Source of the DNA: Tubiluchus corallicola
Taxonomy: Eukaryota; Priapulida; Priapulimorpha; Priapulimorphida; Tubiluchidae
Assembly (NCBI GenBank): GCA_030141605.1
Contig: JAQGDQ010000226.1
Span: 1 to 64,000 of the forward strand
Length of the DNA: 64,000 bases
Direction of reading: 5' to 3'
Both the position numbers and the translations under genes were made by a program. Below the pieces are notes generated by a model that did not search any database, was not told the origin of the DNA, and was given only the letters and a program-made list of their open reading frames with translations. Positions 32,786 through 44,659 of this stretch are shown here, piece by piece. Positions within the stretch are counted from its first letter, which is position 1. The number at the start of each line of letters is the position of its first letter.

Positions 32786-35700
32786 TGCAGGTACGTAATA
32801 ATAATCGGGACCACATTGATTTCTTTACTGAGTTACTTTAGTGTTAACCCTGGACTATGTCCTAGAAACAAAATTATTATATTATGCCAATGGCGCTGGT
32901 TTTCATTGCAATGTGTGCAAATAATCAGATCATTCAAATGACTCCAAAACGAAACGTTATGCAGAGAAAAATCAAAGAAAGGCTCGTCAGGTCAGCGGAA
33001 CAAATACTGCTGTATCAAAAACACCTAATAAACCTCTGTAGCTGAGCTATTTATAGATGCTAGCATGCACAAACTTCGTAACGGACAGAATTACTGGTAA
33101 TGGATGGGAGGGCTGTCCCTGAAAAACAGGCTTCAATGTTATTATTACATAAAAACCGTATGTAAATGAATTACTGTCATTTTTCCGATTTTTGCGATAC
33201 TAATCGTTTTAATATTACTAATGCAACTCAGAAAAACATTTCAGGTAAACCCATAATGTACTTATTAAATCCTACAATTTCTTTAGCGTGCTTTTATTAG
33301 GCTCTCGCGGCTCTACAAATGACTAATTCCAGCCAGTTCCATGGAGTGATCCCAGCCGTACTATAGCTGGCATAAACAACAACATTAAATTTTAGTTTTG
33401 TTTTCCTTTCAAATTTCACACTTACTGCAAAGTCATACAGTTTACCTTGCTCAAGATGAAAGTCGTCGTCTACAAAGTGTAAAGTATAAATTCTGTCACT
33501 CGGTGTTCAGTTCTTTTACCTGGACTGCACCTATGAATCAGCTGTTCTTGGAAAGTGGAAAATGACAATTCTTTGTTATGTGCATTATTAGAGTGGCACA
33601 AGTCAAAATGACGATGAGATATTTTTTATGTAAAAGTTTCGTTCAAAAACATGAATGACCAAAAGCATCACATGCTGTGAACTTTAACCAGTTAACTCGC
33701 TGCAATAATAAAACAGAGCAAACGGAGGCATCAGTGAGCAAACGGAGGCATCAGTGAGCAAACGGAGACATCAGTGACGTCCGCTAAAACTTTCGCACCT
33801 GTGCACCCTTACAAATTTTTTTTTACTAGTACATGTGAACAGAGTTGTACTTTGAGCTTAACATTAAAAATCTTTCAACACTGCCCTAAATTAGTCTACT
33901 TATTTATTTTTAGTTTGCAAAAAAATCCAAAATGACTGAAACAAGATGGTTTAGGCTTACGTTTTGTACACATCTGCACATTCAACGCTGGAAGAACTCA
34001 GACACAAGGGCTACTCAAAGAGACGTTTGTGGCATGATGGAAATCTGACCCGTTATCAAGATTATCACTCAAACTCAACCGGCGAAGACATTTCAGTCAT
34101 GTTGAGCATGTTGTGTCCATTTTGTATAGACATGCTACCTCTATGGGTGTTCGTGAATGATACCTCCCAAAACTAGTACCGAATTTACGTCTTTTTCGCA
34201 AAATACGGGCACCTTATCTATTCACGTATCTAGGCGTACGAGCCAGGGGGGCTGATTCGGGCGCCTTATCTATTCGCGTATCTAGGCCAGGGGGGCTGAT
34301 TCGGGCAAACACATTTTTTTCGGGCAATCACCAAATTCAACCATCGCCTCACCAAAAACGTGAGATGAAATCGTAATGACGTAATAATCTTTAATTTTCC
34401 AGCACTCAACAGTTCCACGTATCACTAGAGTTTCTTCTGGGTAAAACAATTAGTATTAGTTTTGTATAGAAAGGCACGTTGTAAAAATGTGATTATGTTA
34501 ATCACAAGGCTATTAACACTGAGCGTCACACTTATAGTGAATGACTGTTGTTGTGACGTTCATTATTCACTTTAGGACATTATTATAAACATTAATTTTT
34601 TTACTGAATTTTTATTTTCAGAGAAATGCATTTGAAACAGAACTGTCTTTATTATCGTCGCGCAAATACGCTTGGGAGAAAAAACAAAGCGTCAGAAAGT
34701 ATCAAAACTTTTGCAGCAATTCATTAAGCATAGAAAACTTGCAGATTGTACGAAACCGTATCTTTGGTCTCGAGAATCGAATGCGGATTTCATCTTTGCG
34801 GACCAATTTTTTTCGGATCCGCAACTTAGTCGATCGGCTCATCCCTGTTCTAAAGTCAACTAATGATCGCACAGGCTGCACAGCCGTAAGGATCACGGAG
34901 TCAGCAATTCACTTTCTTTTCTATTGTGCAACTAAAACTCCCCATATAGGCATTATTTTCAGTATAGTTTAACTCATCAGATCTCATCTCTCAGCGCACG
35001 CATGAGCGTTATTACTGCTTAAATGCTAACAAGAGATTATTGTAACTGTTTCATTAGTAATTATCACCCCTGTCTTGTTCACGTTCTTGAATCAAGCAAT
35101 GACTTTGGTATTTTTTATACACGTATATGTACATAGGCTAGGAGTTACACAATGCTATTATATAATTACAAAAGCATGTTATAATTCTTCATACTGATAT
35201 GCGTGTGGAAAAGTACTCATGCACAGTGAAATACACCACAGCGTTTATATGCAATAATACTGTCGTTAATCTGGCTTTCCACTTACTTTTGTATTAATAA
35301 CTACAAATAATTATTTTAGAAGTGTTGACGTTTATATTGTAATCAGAAATGAAAGCGCAATAATGTGTTTTAATTTGTTTGAGGAAAAGCGTTGAAAGCG
35401 TCAAAACTAATTCATGATTTAATTTGCTAATAAATAGTCTTTATTTCATGTTCTGTCGGTAAAATGTTTAAACCTATATATGTATTATTTCTGGCATTAT
35501 TAAATATGCAAAAGTATAAATGTACAAATTCTAGTATAACACGAAATTTAAATGTATGTAAGTAAATGTTATTTGTTTCGATTGATGATGGGGAAATCAA
35601 ATCACCCACTTAAGCAAAGACATGACATAGCAACATTTCAGCCATAACATTGTCACGATCACGCAATTATACCTAATAAAAATTTATTGTACAAAATTAC

Positions 35701-36009
35701 TAATTAGGTCCAAAAATCAACCTTATAAACAAAAACAATTTCTATAATTATATTAAACTCACATATCGTGTAGTACATTGCCAAATTACGGAAAAATGAC
35801 TCAGAATTCATTTTTGACTCTTACCTGTGCATGTCAATAACAGAAACGCTCCAAACATGAACAACGAGCAAAATAATTCTAGGGCTTAATTGCTTGTTTT
35901 GCAATTTATGCAATTAAATTCATAATCGATTAGTGTGAATATATTGAAATGCAGGCTGTATCTCGCCGACAAGGGCTATAACTATCCAGGTTGGTTCGGT
36001 ACCAGCAGA

Positions 36010-36011
<2 letters not shown>
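32786..36011. other. Long non-coding stretch with two minor repeats
   Basis: I see no supported gene. A 20-bp unit containing GCAAACGGAGGCATCAGTGA repeats three times at 33716-33775. A direct duplication of about 50 bp containing CAGGGGGGCTGATTCGGGC lies at 34204-34305. The short frames near 33964 and 34672 have no coding support. Confidence 0.5.
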
Positions 36012-36072
<61 letters not shown>

Positions 36073-36088
36073 CAGTAGTAGTAGTAGC

Positions 36089-36162
<74 letters not shown>

Positions 36163-36169
36163 CAGCAGC

Positions 36170-36222
<53 letters not shown>

Positions 36223-36236
36223 CAGTAGTAGTAGTA
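36012..36236. repeat. (TAG)n microsatellite, about 225 bp
   Basis: A nearly pure trinucleotide array with scattered CAG units. On the minus strand it follows GGCAAATAAAGATTT, the 3' end of the LINE relic at 36238-37150, and so reads as a (TAC)n tail. The poly-Leu, poly-Thr and poly-Val frames are artefacts. Confidence 0.97.
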
Positions 36237-36237
36237 A

Positions 36238-37150
36238 AATCTTTATTTGCCATTTTAAAACATTGACCATCATAATACAAGACAGACAATCAGTGTTAGT
36301 TCAATAAAAACATACACTGTTCTGAGCAAATGCGTCTGGTGCAAGCTAAACTATAAGTGCCACTAGAAATTAAAAAAATAAAATATAAACTAGTATAGTA
36401 CGGCCTAGGAAAAATGAAATTATGATTTGAGTAAGTGTCATCGTGTTCGTATGTCGGATATTCAAAACGTGTCATTAAATGTTTTTTTTTAAATTTAGAC
36501 TTGAATATTGATAAAGAGCTGCTGTGTTTTAGTGATGTCGGTAATGAATTCCAAAGTTGTATAGCTTGTTTAGTCATGGAATTCTTTCCATATTGGTTGT
36601 TCGTCCTAATGTTTCTTAAATTTAGTGTTCTGTTATTCATACTGGGGTTTTTAAGAAGTGGGAGCTTATTGTTTTTGAAGGGAGCATTAATATTGTTGAT
36701 ATATTTATAGAGAAACAGGAGAGTTTGATAATCTCTGTGGGCTTCTAGTATCGGGATTTTCATGGAGTTTCTTAAAGAGGTGGCAGAATATTTACTTGTA
36801 TTGTGAGATGATTTCAAAGAATGGCCATTAACTAATCGTAAAGCGTAGTTTTGAAGTACATTTAACTTGATGTATGACTCTCTTTTCACTTTTTGGTACA
36901 GTATGCAGGCATATAAATAGTGGGGCAAAATTAAAGTTTTGTAAATTAGAATTTTTGTTTGTTTTGATAGCTGTCCTCTGATTTGTCGAAGGTACGAAGT
37001 ACTTAATGCCATTTTTTTTATAAATGTTGATAAACTGCTCTGCCCGATTGGAGGCCAAGCAGTTTAACACTTCTGACATCCATCCACGAAACAGCAGAAT
37101 GATGTGTGAGAAAAACGATATCTTTATTAGCAAATTACATGAAGTAGATT
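36238..37150 (-). mobile_element. LINE 3' relic, longest in the window
   Basis: The minus-strand frame 37012-36296 (238 codons) encodes the end of a reverse transcriptase: SKQTKILIYKTLILPHYLYA (thumb), then KLNVLQNYALRLVNG, then a spacer and IQLWNSLPTSLKHSSSLSIF. This is the usual order in CR1/jockey-like LINEs. A frameshift near 37012 separates further upstream sequence to about 37150. It ends with AAATAAAG and the microsatellite above. Confidence 0.8.
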
Positions 37151-38084
37151 TGAAAATCATGATGAAATAGAGTTTACACTGTCGTAGATTAAACTAATTG
37201 GACCAGTAAAAGAGCAGAGACGACCGCATTTACACGGGCATGATGCATAACTTGGTTTCAACAGAAACTTACATTTAGCGTGAAAGGGGCGCCCAGCATA
37301 CTATCACCCTCCAAAAGCATTCCGATCTCGGAATGACAAGTTAGATTACAGCAAATTTAAAATTGCAAGCAAAAATTTTGACATAACTAAACAGTAAAAA
37401 TGTAAAAGTCAGCATAAATGTTTAAAATAAGTCCATTCAAGAAGTGTTTCTAGAAACCAGTGTCCGTGACAGAATTCCGGTACCGCCAATCAGAAGCGAG
37501 AAGCTAGACTCACAATCTAGCCATTGTGAGCCGGATCCGGTCTGGGAAATCCAGGATAGGTCCTGCACCAAGTTAGCAACAGCTAAGACAGGTCGAGTTA
37601 ACAGTAGAGCATGCTTCTTCCAGCTGTGAATCAAGACTCTATTGCAACTACAACTTTCAGACTGTACTTGGGGCACGTTTCTCATCCTACGGAAACAACG
37701 CAGGTAAATCACACATGGCATGTCGAATTACAGGACAACCAGTATGCCAGTTTTGATCATCGTTGTGTTACCGTCAAACAGATTGTTGCATCATAGCTGT
37801 CCATAACTGAATTGACCTCAAACATATTGGTCTATCGCTCCGCTATCTCTTTATAAAACGGATTTTGAACCTAGCCGTAAACCAACTTGTATTCAAGGCA
37901 AATCTGTGGTTTTTACTTATGAACGTTTGAACAATAGCTTGAACATTGTGAGCTGTGTGCTTGAACAATGTGCAATAGCACAACGTCTATGCCTATGTGG
38001 TATTTATGGTGGATAAGTGGAGATTAGTAATTCTAAAAAGTAGACAAATTGAAGAAAATTTTGTGAAAGGTACCAGTTATAATA
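37151..38084. other. Non-coding, nothing recognised
   Basis: No supported feature between the LINE relic and the (AAT)n tract. Confidence 0.4.
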
Positions 38085-38093
38085 ATAATAAAT

Positions 38094-38168
<75 letters not shown>
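38085..38168. repeat. (AAT)n microsatellite
   Basis: About 27 AAT units ending in AATGATAATGAG. The poly-Asn frame here is an artefact. Confidence 0.95.
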
Positions 38169-38175
<7 letters not shown>

Positions 38176-38185
38176 GATATTTAAG

Positions 38186-38618
38186 ATGGCGCCTGTGTAT
38201 GGTGACTTGGTTTTACGTACTCTTATTTTCTTCAGTTTGATATCATTAATTATTATTCATTCAGCAGCTACTTACATTTATGATAAAGAGGATCTGATTC
38301 GCATCAGAGATATATGTGGTAACATGCAAAGATATCATGAAAGATGAATTCCGTCTAGCTAATAAATATTTTGAAATGCTCCCCTCTGGTCGTAGATTCC
38401 GCTCAATTAACACTAAAACCAAAAGAACTTTAAATTCTTTCTATCCCGTTGCAATTCGCACCATCAACAGTAAATTTCAGTAAATCTCCAATATTAATTC
38501 TGTCACTGTACTACTGATTGAATTATTTGTGATAATCTCCTTGTTGTTTCCATAAGTTATTGCTGTACGTAAAACCACACGACAATAAATTGCTTACTTA
38601 CTTATTTACTTACTTTAC
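38186..38618 (+). mobile_element. LINE-derived 3' relic with (TTAC)n tail
   Basis: The frame near 38345-38480 reads KDEFRLANKYFEMLPSGRR, then FRSINTKTKRTLNSFYP, the closing block of a LINE ORF2, followed by a stop and a 3' end. The tail is GCTTACTTACTTATTTACTT (about 38592-38612). Upstream, 38186-38345 encodes a hydrophobic start and YIYDKEDLIRIRDI, which resembles the N-terminal end of such ORF2s. The whole could be an internally deleted LINE, but that part is inference. Confidence 0.6.
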
Positions 38619-39603
38619 ATACATATCTAGCAATGCACTTTGAAGCTGATCTGGTGAGACTGGATTTCTTTCTTTAGTGTTGTCAGAATGACAGATCTTT
38701 TACTCATTTACACAGTTCGGTAGATTACAAGCCAGAGTCCAGCATTAAACAGCAGGCCTTACTTTTGGCGTTTGTGGCGTGACTGGAACATAGCTCATTA
38801 TTAAAGCTAAGCCTCTAAGAACTGGCAGTTGTGTCCAAACCATGTTAGACTGTATACATATTGTACACCCTCCTCCTATGAGGTAAACATTCGGGCAAGC
38901 GTGAACCAAGTGTTCATTAACATTCATCTTGGCATTGCTTAACTTCGATCTCGAAGCACATGTCATGCATTGACCACTGGGTCATTACTCATTATAGTTA
39001 TTAAGTACAGTTTATATGGATTATATGGAGTTTATTGCGCCAACCAAACAATATATCAAAAATACATCGTATAAAAACATGCCATTACTACAGAGCAGAT
39101 AACAGTTCCTCTAATTAAAAAAACATTAATTTATGTGCATTCATTATTTTCATATTAGAGACACGAGTGTGTAATACTGTCACGTGAGTATATAATTATA
39201 ATAAATTCATCTTTGATCAAGTGCAACAAATAATTTAGTACATCAGCATTTCTAATACATGTCACAGAAAAAGTGTGAAACAGGGTATCTATGAATTGCC
39301 TGGGCATTTTATGAAGCGTCTAACACATTTTCTTCTACACTTTTTCTAGGTATTATATATATAATGCGAAAGTTTTATTAGGCAAAGCTCGTAAGTCTGC
39401 TTGTTTTGGATATGCTGTTCCTAGGCATTTTATATAACGCCAATTTCGTTTTAGAGAATGTGCGAAATAAGTCACGTTTTATGTGTAACTTATTTATGCA
39501 AACTTGCAAATTTATGTGTTAAAAAGGTAACAAGCATTTCAAGTAAACATTGAGATTGCACAATTTTTCATTCACAGCCTGCTGCAAAAGTGTTGTGTTT
39601 TAG
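38619..39603. other. Non-coding, nothing recognised
   Basis: AT-rich DNA; no supported feature. Confidence 0.4.
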
Positions 39604-39774
39604 GATCCCGAACAAAGTGCATTATGTTGGTCATGTCATTGGTGACGTTGTTGTCACAGTTATCTTTAAAGGCTGTCACAGGGTACAGTTTCCATTGAAA
39701 CTGAAATTTTGCATGAAGATACACTATTGCTCAGAGCCTGATTTTTCACTTTCCCATACGCTCAAGTATGTCCA
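39604..39774 (+). CDS. Candidate symmetrical internal exon, unknown protein
   Basis: Bounded by GTTGTGTTTTAG|G and TGTCCA|GTAAGT, this 171-bp stretch is open in the frame that reads HYVGHVIGDVVVTVIFKGCH, then a basic, hydrophobic segment with two cysteines. Entry and exit are both phase 2. The alternating hydrophobic pattern looks like beta-strands. No neighbouring exon was found, so it may be isolated or chance. Confidence 0.3.
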
Positions 39775-41400
39775 GTAAGTAGATCATACCCATTAAATGG
39801 ATCTACCCCATATATATTGTTGCATGGGACCAATTCTTACAATTGATAAAGTCGAAATTTTGAGAAAATAACGTGTTTAAATAAGTCTAGTGGGCTAGTG
39901 TATAACGCGTACTGAATTACAAATTAAATAATGAAAACAATATCCGTTTTCTTGCTTGAATAAGTTAAAGTTAAACATTTCTCGTAACAACAATTTTTAT
40001 ATAACGGCGAGTCGACTTAGAAAACTTCCAACTATGTGTGCCTAGGTATGTCTACGTAAGAATGTAAAAATGAATGAAATAAATGTAATCAGATATCATC
40101 CGCTGTCCGTAAATAAATGTAACGTAGCGTAAATAATCCGCACGATCTGCAATTCGTAATGATTCACCAGTACCAATCTTCATGTCTTAACAAGCAATAG
40201 CGACATCAAATGCAACAGCAAGGTATGAACTAGCCTTTAGCCAACCAACAACGCATCCGATACCACGGGTGTAACACCTGGGTTGGTAGAGAGCTTGCCT
40301 GTGAGAGATGAACGCTAGTACTCACGTCAAGCATACTGTTAGTTCAAGTGAATTTTCACTGCAGACCCAGCATAAGATTTATTGAGCTTAAGTATTGGCT
40401 TATATGGCTAAAAACGTCGATTCTCCATAAATTTCCAAATAAGCCGTGTATACAATAGGAGAAAAAAGGTAGTAAATCTGCTTGCACCAACTATATTCAT
40501 AGCGGCAAACAAAAACAAAAAGTTGCAAAACATTTATATGCCACGTTATCTTTAAATAAATCAGCATCTTTGATAAGCAACAACAACGCTGACAACTTAA
40601 ACTTCTAAAAGAATTTTAGCACCTTGCCGTGTTCGATTAACTTACGCAACCAAGGGTTGGTCAGTGGTCAAAGTCGCTCTGTTCACACGGTAACCAACGG
40701 ACAAGAAACAGGACCTCAAAGGACAAAAGCAACAACAATAAACATCAATTATCAAGAAAGAAAAAACTAATTAGAACTAGGCAACAACTGAAGTCGGTTG
40801 ACTCAAGACTACATTGCTCCTAGAATGGTTCACCCGAATAGACTGCTCGCCTGAAAGAGGCGTGCGTACACTACCGCCGGCCTTTTCAGAGGAGTCCTCA
40901 GCAATTGCTGAACTGGAGCTACCAGGAAGCCATTCGTTAATCAGTTTTCGAGTTGATTCGTCGGGAATAAATTCAGCAGAGTCGGCTGTGTCAAGTCAAC
41001 TAAGTGTAGCTGAGCCTGGGAAGTCAACTCTTTTGGGTGTGGATGTTCGTGGTTTTGGTATAGGCGGAGAGAAGTTGGGCAATGAAAGCCGTACATCACC
41101 GCTGGATGAATTGTTATGGGAAAGCGAAAGTGGGTCACGAATAGGAATTAAGGCTGGCATGGAGGAATTAAGTAGTTCTGGAATTTGGGCTGGAAAACCC
41201 GATGCATTTTCACTGTTCTCATCATTATAATCAGCTATTCTGCATGGTGAGTATGGAGTGAGTATGGAGGTGGCGGCTGCAGCAGCTGTGGCTCGAGTTC
41301 AATGTTTTGTTCAGTTTTAGATTTATCGGTACCCGGCATTGGAGTTATCGACGGCAGATTTATCGGCAGTAACTTCGAAATCAAGTCTATAAGTTACTGT
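39775..41400. other. Non-coding; 3' flank of the gypsy element
   Basis: A 138-codon plus-strand frame at 40814-41230 (Ser/Glu/Gly-rich) has no recognisable domain. It lies where the 3' end of the minus-strand retrotransposon should be, so I treat it as an antisense artefact. I could not identify an LTR here. Confidence 0.4.
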
Positions 41401-42600
41401 AGCTTAGCTGCCAGATCCATTGAGTGAAGGCGTTTCACCAGGTATCCAGCAAAAAGCCAGTGGCTAGTGTATAACGCCACAAACGATCTACATGAACAAT
41501 TTTGCATCTTTGTCTTGGTCCCAGCAAACGCATTCGATAGACAACATCTGAGAGGCGTGTTATGATTTCATAAGGTCCCTGCCAATCAGACTGAAGCTTT
41601 GGACTGCGACCGATTTTACGCTGAGGGTTAAAAAACTAAACTTTTTCCCCAACAGAAAATTGAACATAACGAGAACGGACATTATAGCGTCTATACATTG
41701 TTTCATGAGAAATGCGAAAGTTTTCTCTTATGAAATGGTGAACGTCATGTAGACGACGATTCTCAAGATTTTTAACATATTGGACGACAGTACTTGAATC
41801 AATGTTTGAAGGTGGGCATCCTGTTAATAGATCAAGAGGCAGCCTTAGTTCTCTATCAAACATGGCTTGATCAGGGGTGAATCCAGGGGTGATCTGTATG
41901 TGTGAAACCAAAACCAAAGGAATCTTTTCATCCCAGTCACGCTGGTGGGCACTAGTGAACTGCGCAAGCTGTCGGGAAATGGTCCTTATAAAGAAGGAAA
42001 TGGTCCTTATAAAGATCGTTTGAGTTTTCTCAATACCCATAAGGTTACAGCATAGCTGAAAGATCTTACTTTCAAAATTTCGGCCTTGGTTTGAATGAAT
42101 TTCGTTTGGTAAAAAATCGGTAAAAAAAATTCGTTTACCAATACTGCAGCTACAGTCTCTGCTTCTCGATTCGGTGAGATATCTGCTGGTCTAGAAGAAC
42201 ATAACTGGTTGTTTTTCAAGAGAAAAGCGTGCAAACGCTTAAGCTGTGTACTAGATAGATGCTCTTTACTTTTCTCGAGCAAATTTCGAACAGGTTCATA
42301 TAGCGGGGTGAATTTTTTAAATTTTCTAATAGCACGAAAACCATTGCGTTTTTGAACTGGCTTAGGTTTGAGTTGTTTAGGAAGTCCTTGTACAACTTCA
42401 CACAGACCAATTACTTCATTAGCTGGTATAGTCACTGGTTCAGATGACAAATTTGCAAGCAATGTTTTAACAGTATTTGCACCAGGGGGTGCAGTTACAC
42501 GGCCAGTCAATACACCTTCGCGACAGAAAAAGTCATGATTTACATGGCTAATCATGCCTGTGGCAAGTGGCAACGGCACAGCTGGCCTACCTTCTACTAC
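41400..42600 (-). mobile_element. Ty3/gypsy retrotransposon, pol remnant with large internal deletion
   Basis: On the minus strand, 42579 to about 42130 encodes the protease-to-reverse-transcriptase linker (SSTQLKRLHAFLLKNNQLCS is typical of the segment just before the RT domain). It passes at about 42125 directly into the end of an integrase core (frame ending 42007), with a frameshift near 42040. Next come the integrase C-terminal part (HQRDWDEKIPLVLV, then GFTPDQAMFDRELRLPLDLL) and, below 41636, a WQGPYEI motif of the GPY/F module. Reverse transcriptase, RNase H and most of the integrase catalytic core are missing. A 21-bp tandem duplication (about 41977-42018) adds further damage. The element cannot move by itself. 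Confidence 0.8.
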
Positions 42601-42699
42601 AGTTTCTGAGAATGGAGGTAATTTAAAATATCAGTAGAACTGTCCGCTAAGGGAAAAATTTTAATAATGCGAATGCCCACGACCAAAGTTGTTGTAACT

Positions 42700-44450
42700 A
42701 GCTGTTGACTGGTAATAATTGCCGGGGGATAGTCCCCGTACATGGATAATTTTGCTCCATATTTGCAGAAAAACCATTGTTTTGGGGAAATTTATTAGAA
42801 AATTGTGCTCTATGGCAAGTTGGTTGGCCAGTCCAACTATGAGGAGGGGAAGAGCACTGTCTTGCTAATTGCCCAAAACAAACTGCCTGAACCACGACCC
42901 GTAGGTTTAGCAAGCTTATTCTGGCCAAAATTTGAAACGCTGTCGTGTTTTTAGGGGTGCGATTAATAGCAGAATTGCTAACATCGTTATTTGGGCTTTT
43001 GGATTTCGAACTGGGGGGGGGGGGGAGGTAGCACGTAGGTGCTGAATCGAGCTTTTGTTTGAGGGTTTGTTTTCCGTTGCTGGTTTAGACGTAGCCCGAA
43101 TGGACTCAACTGTAAGTGCAGTAACTAAAGCACTTGCGAGATCTGGCGGTACACTTTGTTGAATGTGTATTGCTAACTCAGAATCCATTAAACCATCTAC
43201 GAATTTATGAATTAGCTGTTGCTCAGCAGTTTTTGTATCAACGGTTGGAAATGCACGATGATAAAGAACGCGCAATTGCTCAGCGTATTGTCTTAAATCT
43301 TGCCCAGTGTGGGGTACTCTAGCGTTATAATGCGCACGATAAACGGTCTCTCTATTTTGGTAGCCGTATCCGCGACAAAAAGCCGACGAAAGGACATCAT
43401 AGTTGGACCTTCGCGCCTCAAAAATGACTTCCATTACGACCACAGCACTCCCTTTTAATTTTAATGCTAACCGCGCACCAGCCTCGGTGTTGTCCCAGCC
43501 ATTAGCCCGACGGAGAAGCTGGAACTGTGCCTCAAACCCTTCTCAAGACATTGTCTCGCCAACAGAAAGTGGCAGACCTCGGAGTGCCTTTTCACAGAGC
43601 CGCCCTATGCTGGTGTTACTCCCCATGTTTGCAGCAGCATTATTAACGCTTTGTACCACAGTGCTGGTTGCCAAACCTGTTTGTGCAGTAGAACAACTAG
43701 AAGTCCGCAAAATGTCCTCAAAACACTGGTCTAGGTTGCTTAGGCCAGTTTCAAAACGTACACGTGGGATAGAGCCAGAAGGACCATTTTGGATCTGGCC
43801 AGACCCTTGATTTTGATGCTGAGCGTCAGCAGTGCCAGTATTAGCCTATAAAGGGGTAGAACCCAAAAGAGGTTTCTTTGCCAAAGTATCACCTGTCGTA
43901 GGCGTCTCTGGTTCTCGACATGCAGTAAAATCAAAAATGGCACTGGAAATTGTCTGAAGCAGCGTAGCAACCACATTTCTCAGGTCTTGAAAACTCTCAG
44001 AAATACTAGACAACTGTTGTCTGATTTCATGAGTACCTGACGTGAAGTTTCGCCGAAAATTATGATTAATTGGACTAACTCGCATGCCCTACGTTGCATT
44101 AGGATCGCTAGCCGCGTGCCCTGAATATTAGACACGCCCCAAGTACTCGCGCTAGGCTGGGAAGCGGAATGTTGTGAAGTAGCAGGTAGCAAAGGTAGCT
44201 GACCTTGGCTTTGCCTACTTGAACATTCAGGTGGCTTCGCTGCATGCTTTTCAGTACAAAGGTTATGCACAGGGCAAGTAACAAAAGGATTAGTTGTATT
44301 ACAAGCACAGATCGACAATACATCCTCATTATTAGTATAACTAACATCAAAACTATACCAATGTTCCGTAGAATCTAAGGCAGTGCCCCTTAATTCTTGA
44401 CTTGCCACCAAATATAACTCGACTGCAGGTAAGCTTTGTAAGTACCACAT
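42700..44450 (-). mobile_element. Ty3/gypsy retrotransposon, gag remnant
   Basis: The minus strand from 44450 down to 42700 encodes a gag in several broken frames: 44450-43980, 44085-43846, then about 43850-43440 in a third frame, then 43443-42916. The last frame has the capsid-like segment QYAEQLRVLYHRAFPTVD followed by FVDGLMDSELAIHIQQ, as in gypsy-type gags. A degenerate Cys-rich region (42928-42698) probably represents the zinc knuckle. A G-run at 43014-43026 coincides with one of the breaks. At least three frameshifts and one stop are present. The gene is inactive. Confidence 0.7.
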
Positions 44451-44659
44451 TTGTAATTAAGGGGCTAACCCTAATTAAGACGTAATTAAGACTATCTAAC
44501 TCATTATGAAGGCACTCAAGACTAACAGATACTATTCCCACCATCTGTTCTTAGTATCACGCCTGGGAACTTAGGCTGCCTAACCTAGGTGAAATGTCGT
44601 ACGTCCAAAGGCCCTTCCTGGGCCCCCAGGACCCCTCGAGAGCACAGAACAGCTGGAAT

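Noticed and set aside
32348-32941. 197-codon repeat protein
   Set aside because: The frame follows from a 66-bp unit divisible by three; an equally long frame exists on the other strand.
35920-36289. Poly-Leu, poly-Thr and poly-Val frames
   Set aside because: Translations of the (TAG)n microsatellite.
40814-41230. 138-codon Ser/Glu-rich plus-strand gene
   Set aside because: No domain, no splice or poly(A) context, and located antisense to the 3' part of the gypsy element.
44450-44600. 5' LTR and primer binding site of the gypsy element
   Set aside because: A TGGTGGCA-like motif occurs near 44400 on the minus strand, but I found no matching repeat near 40.5-41.4 kb, so LTRs cannot be placed.
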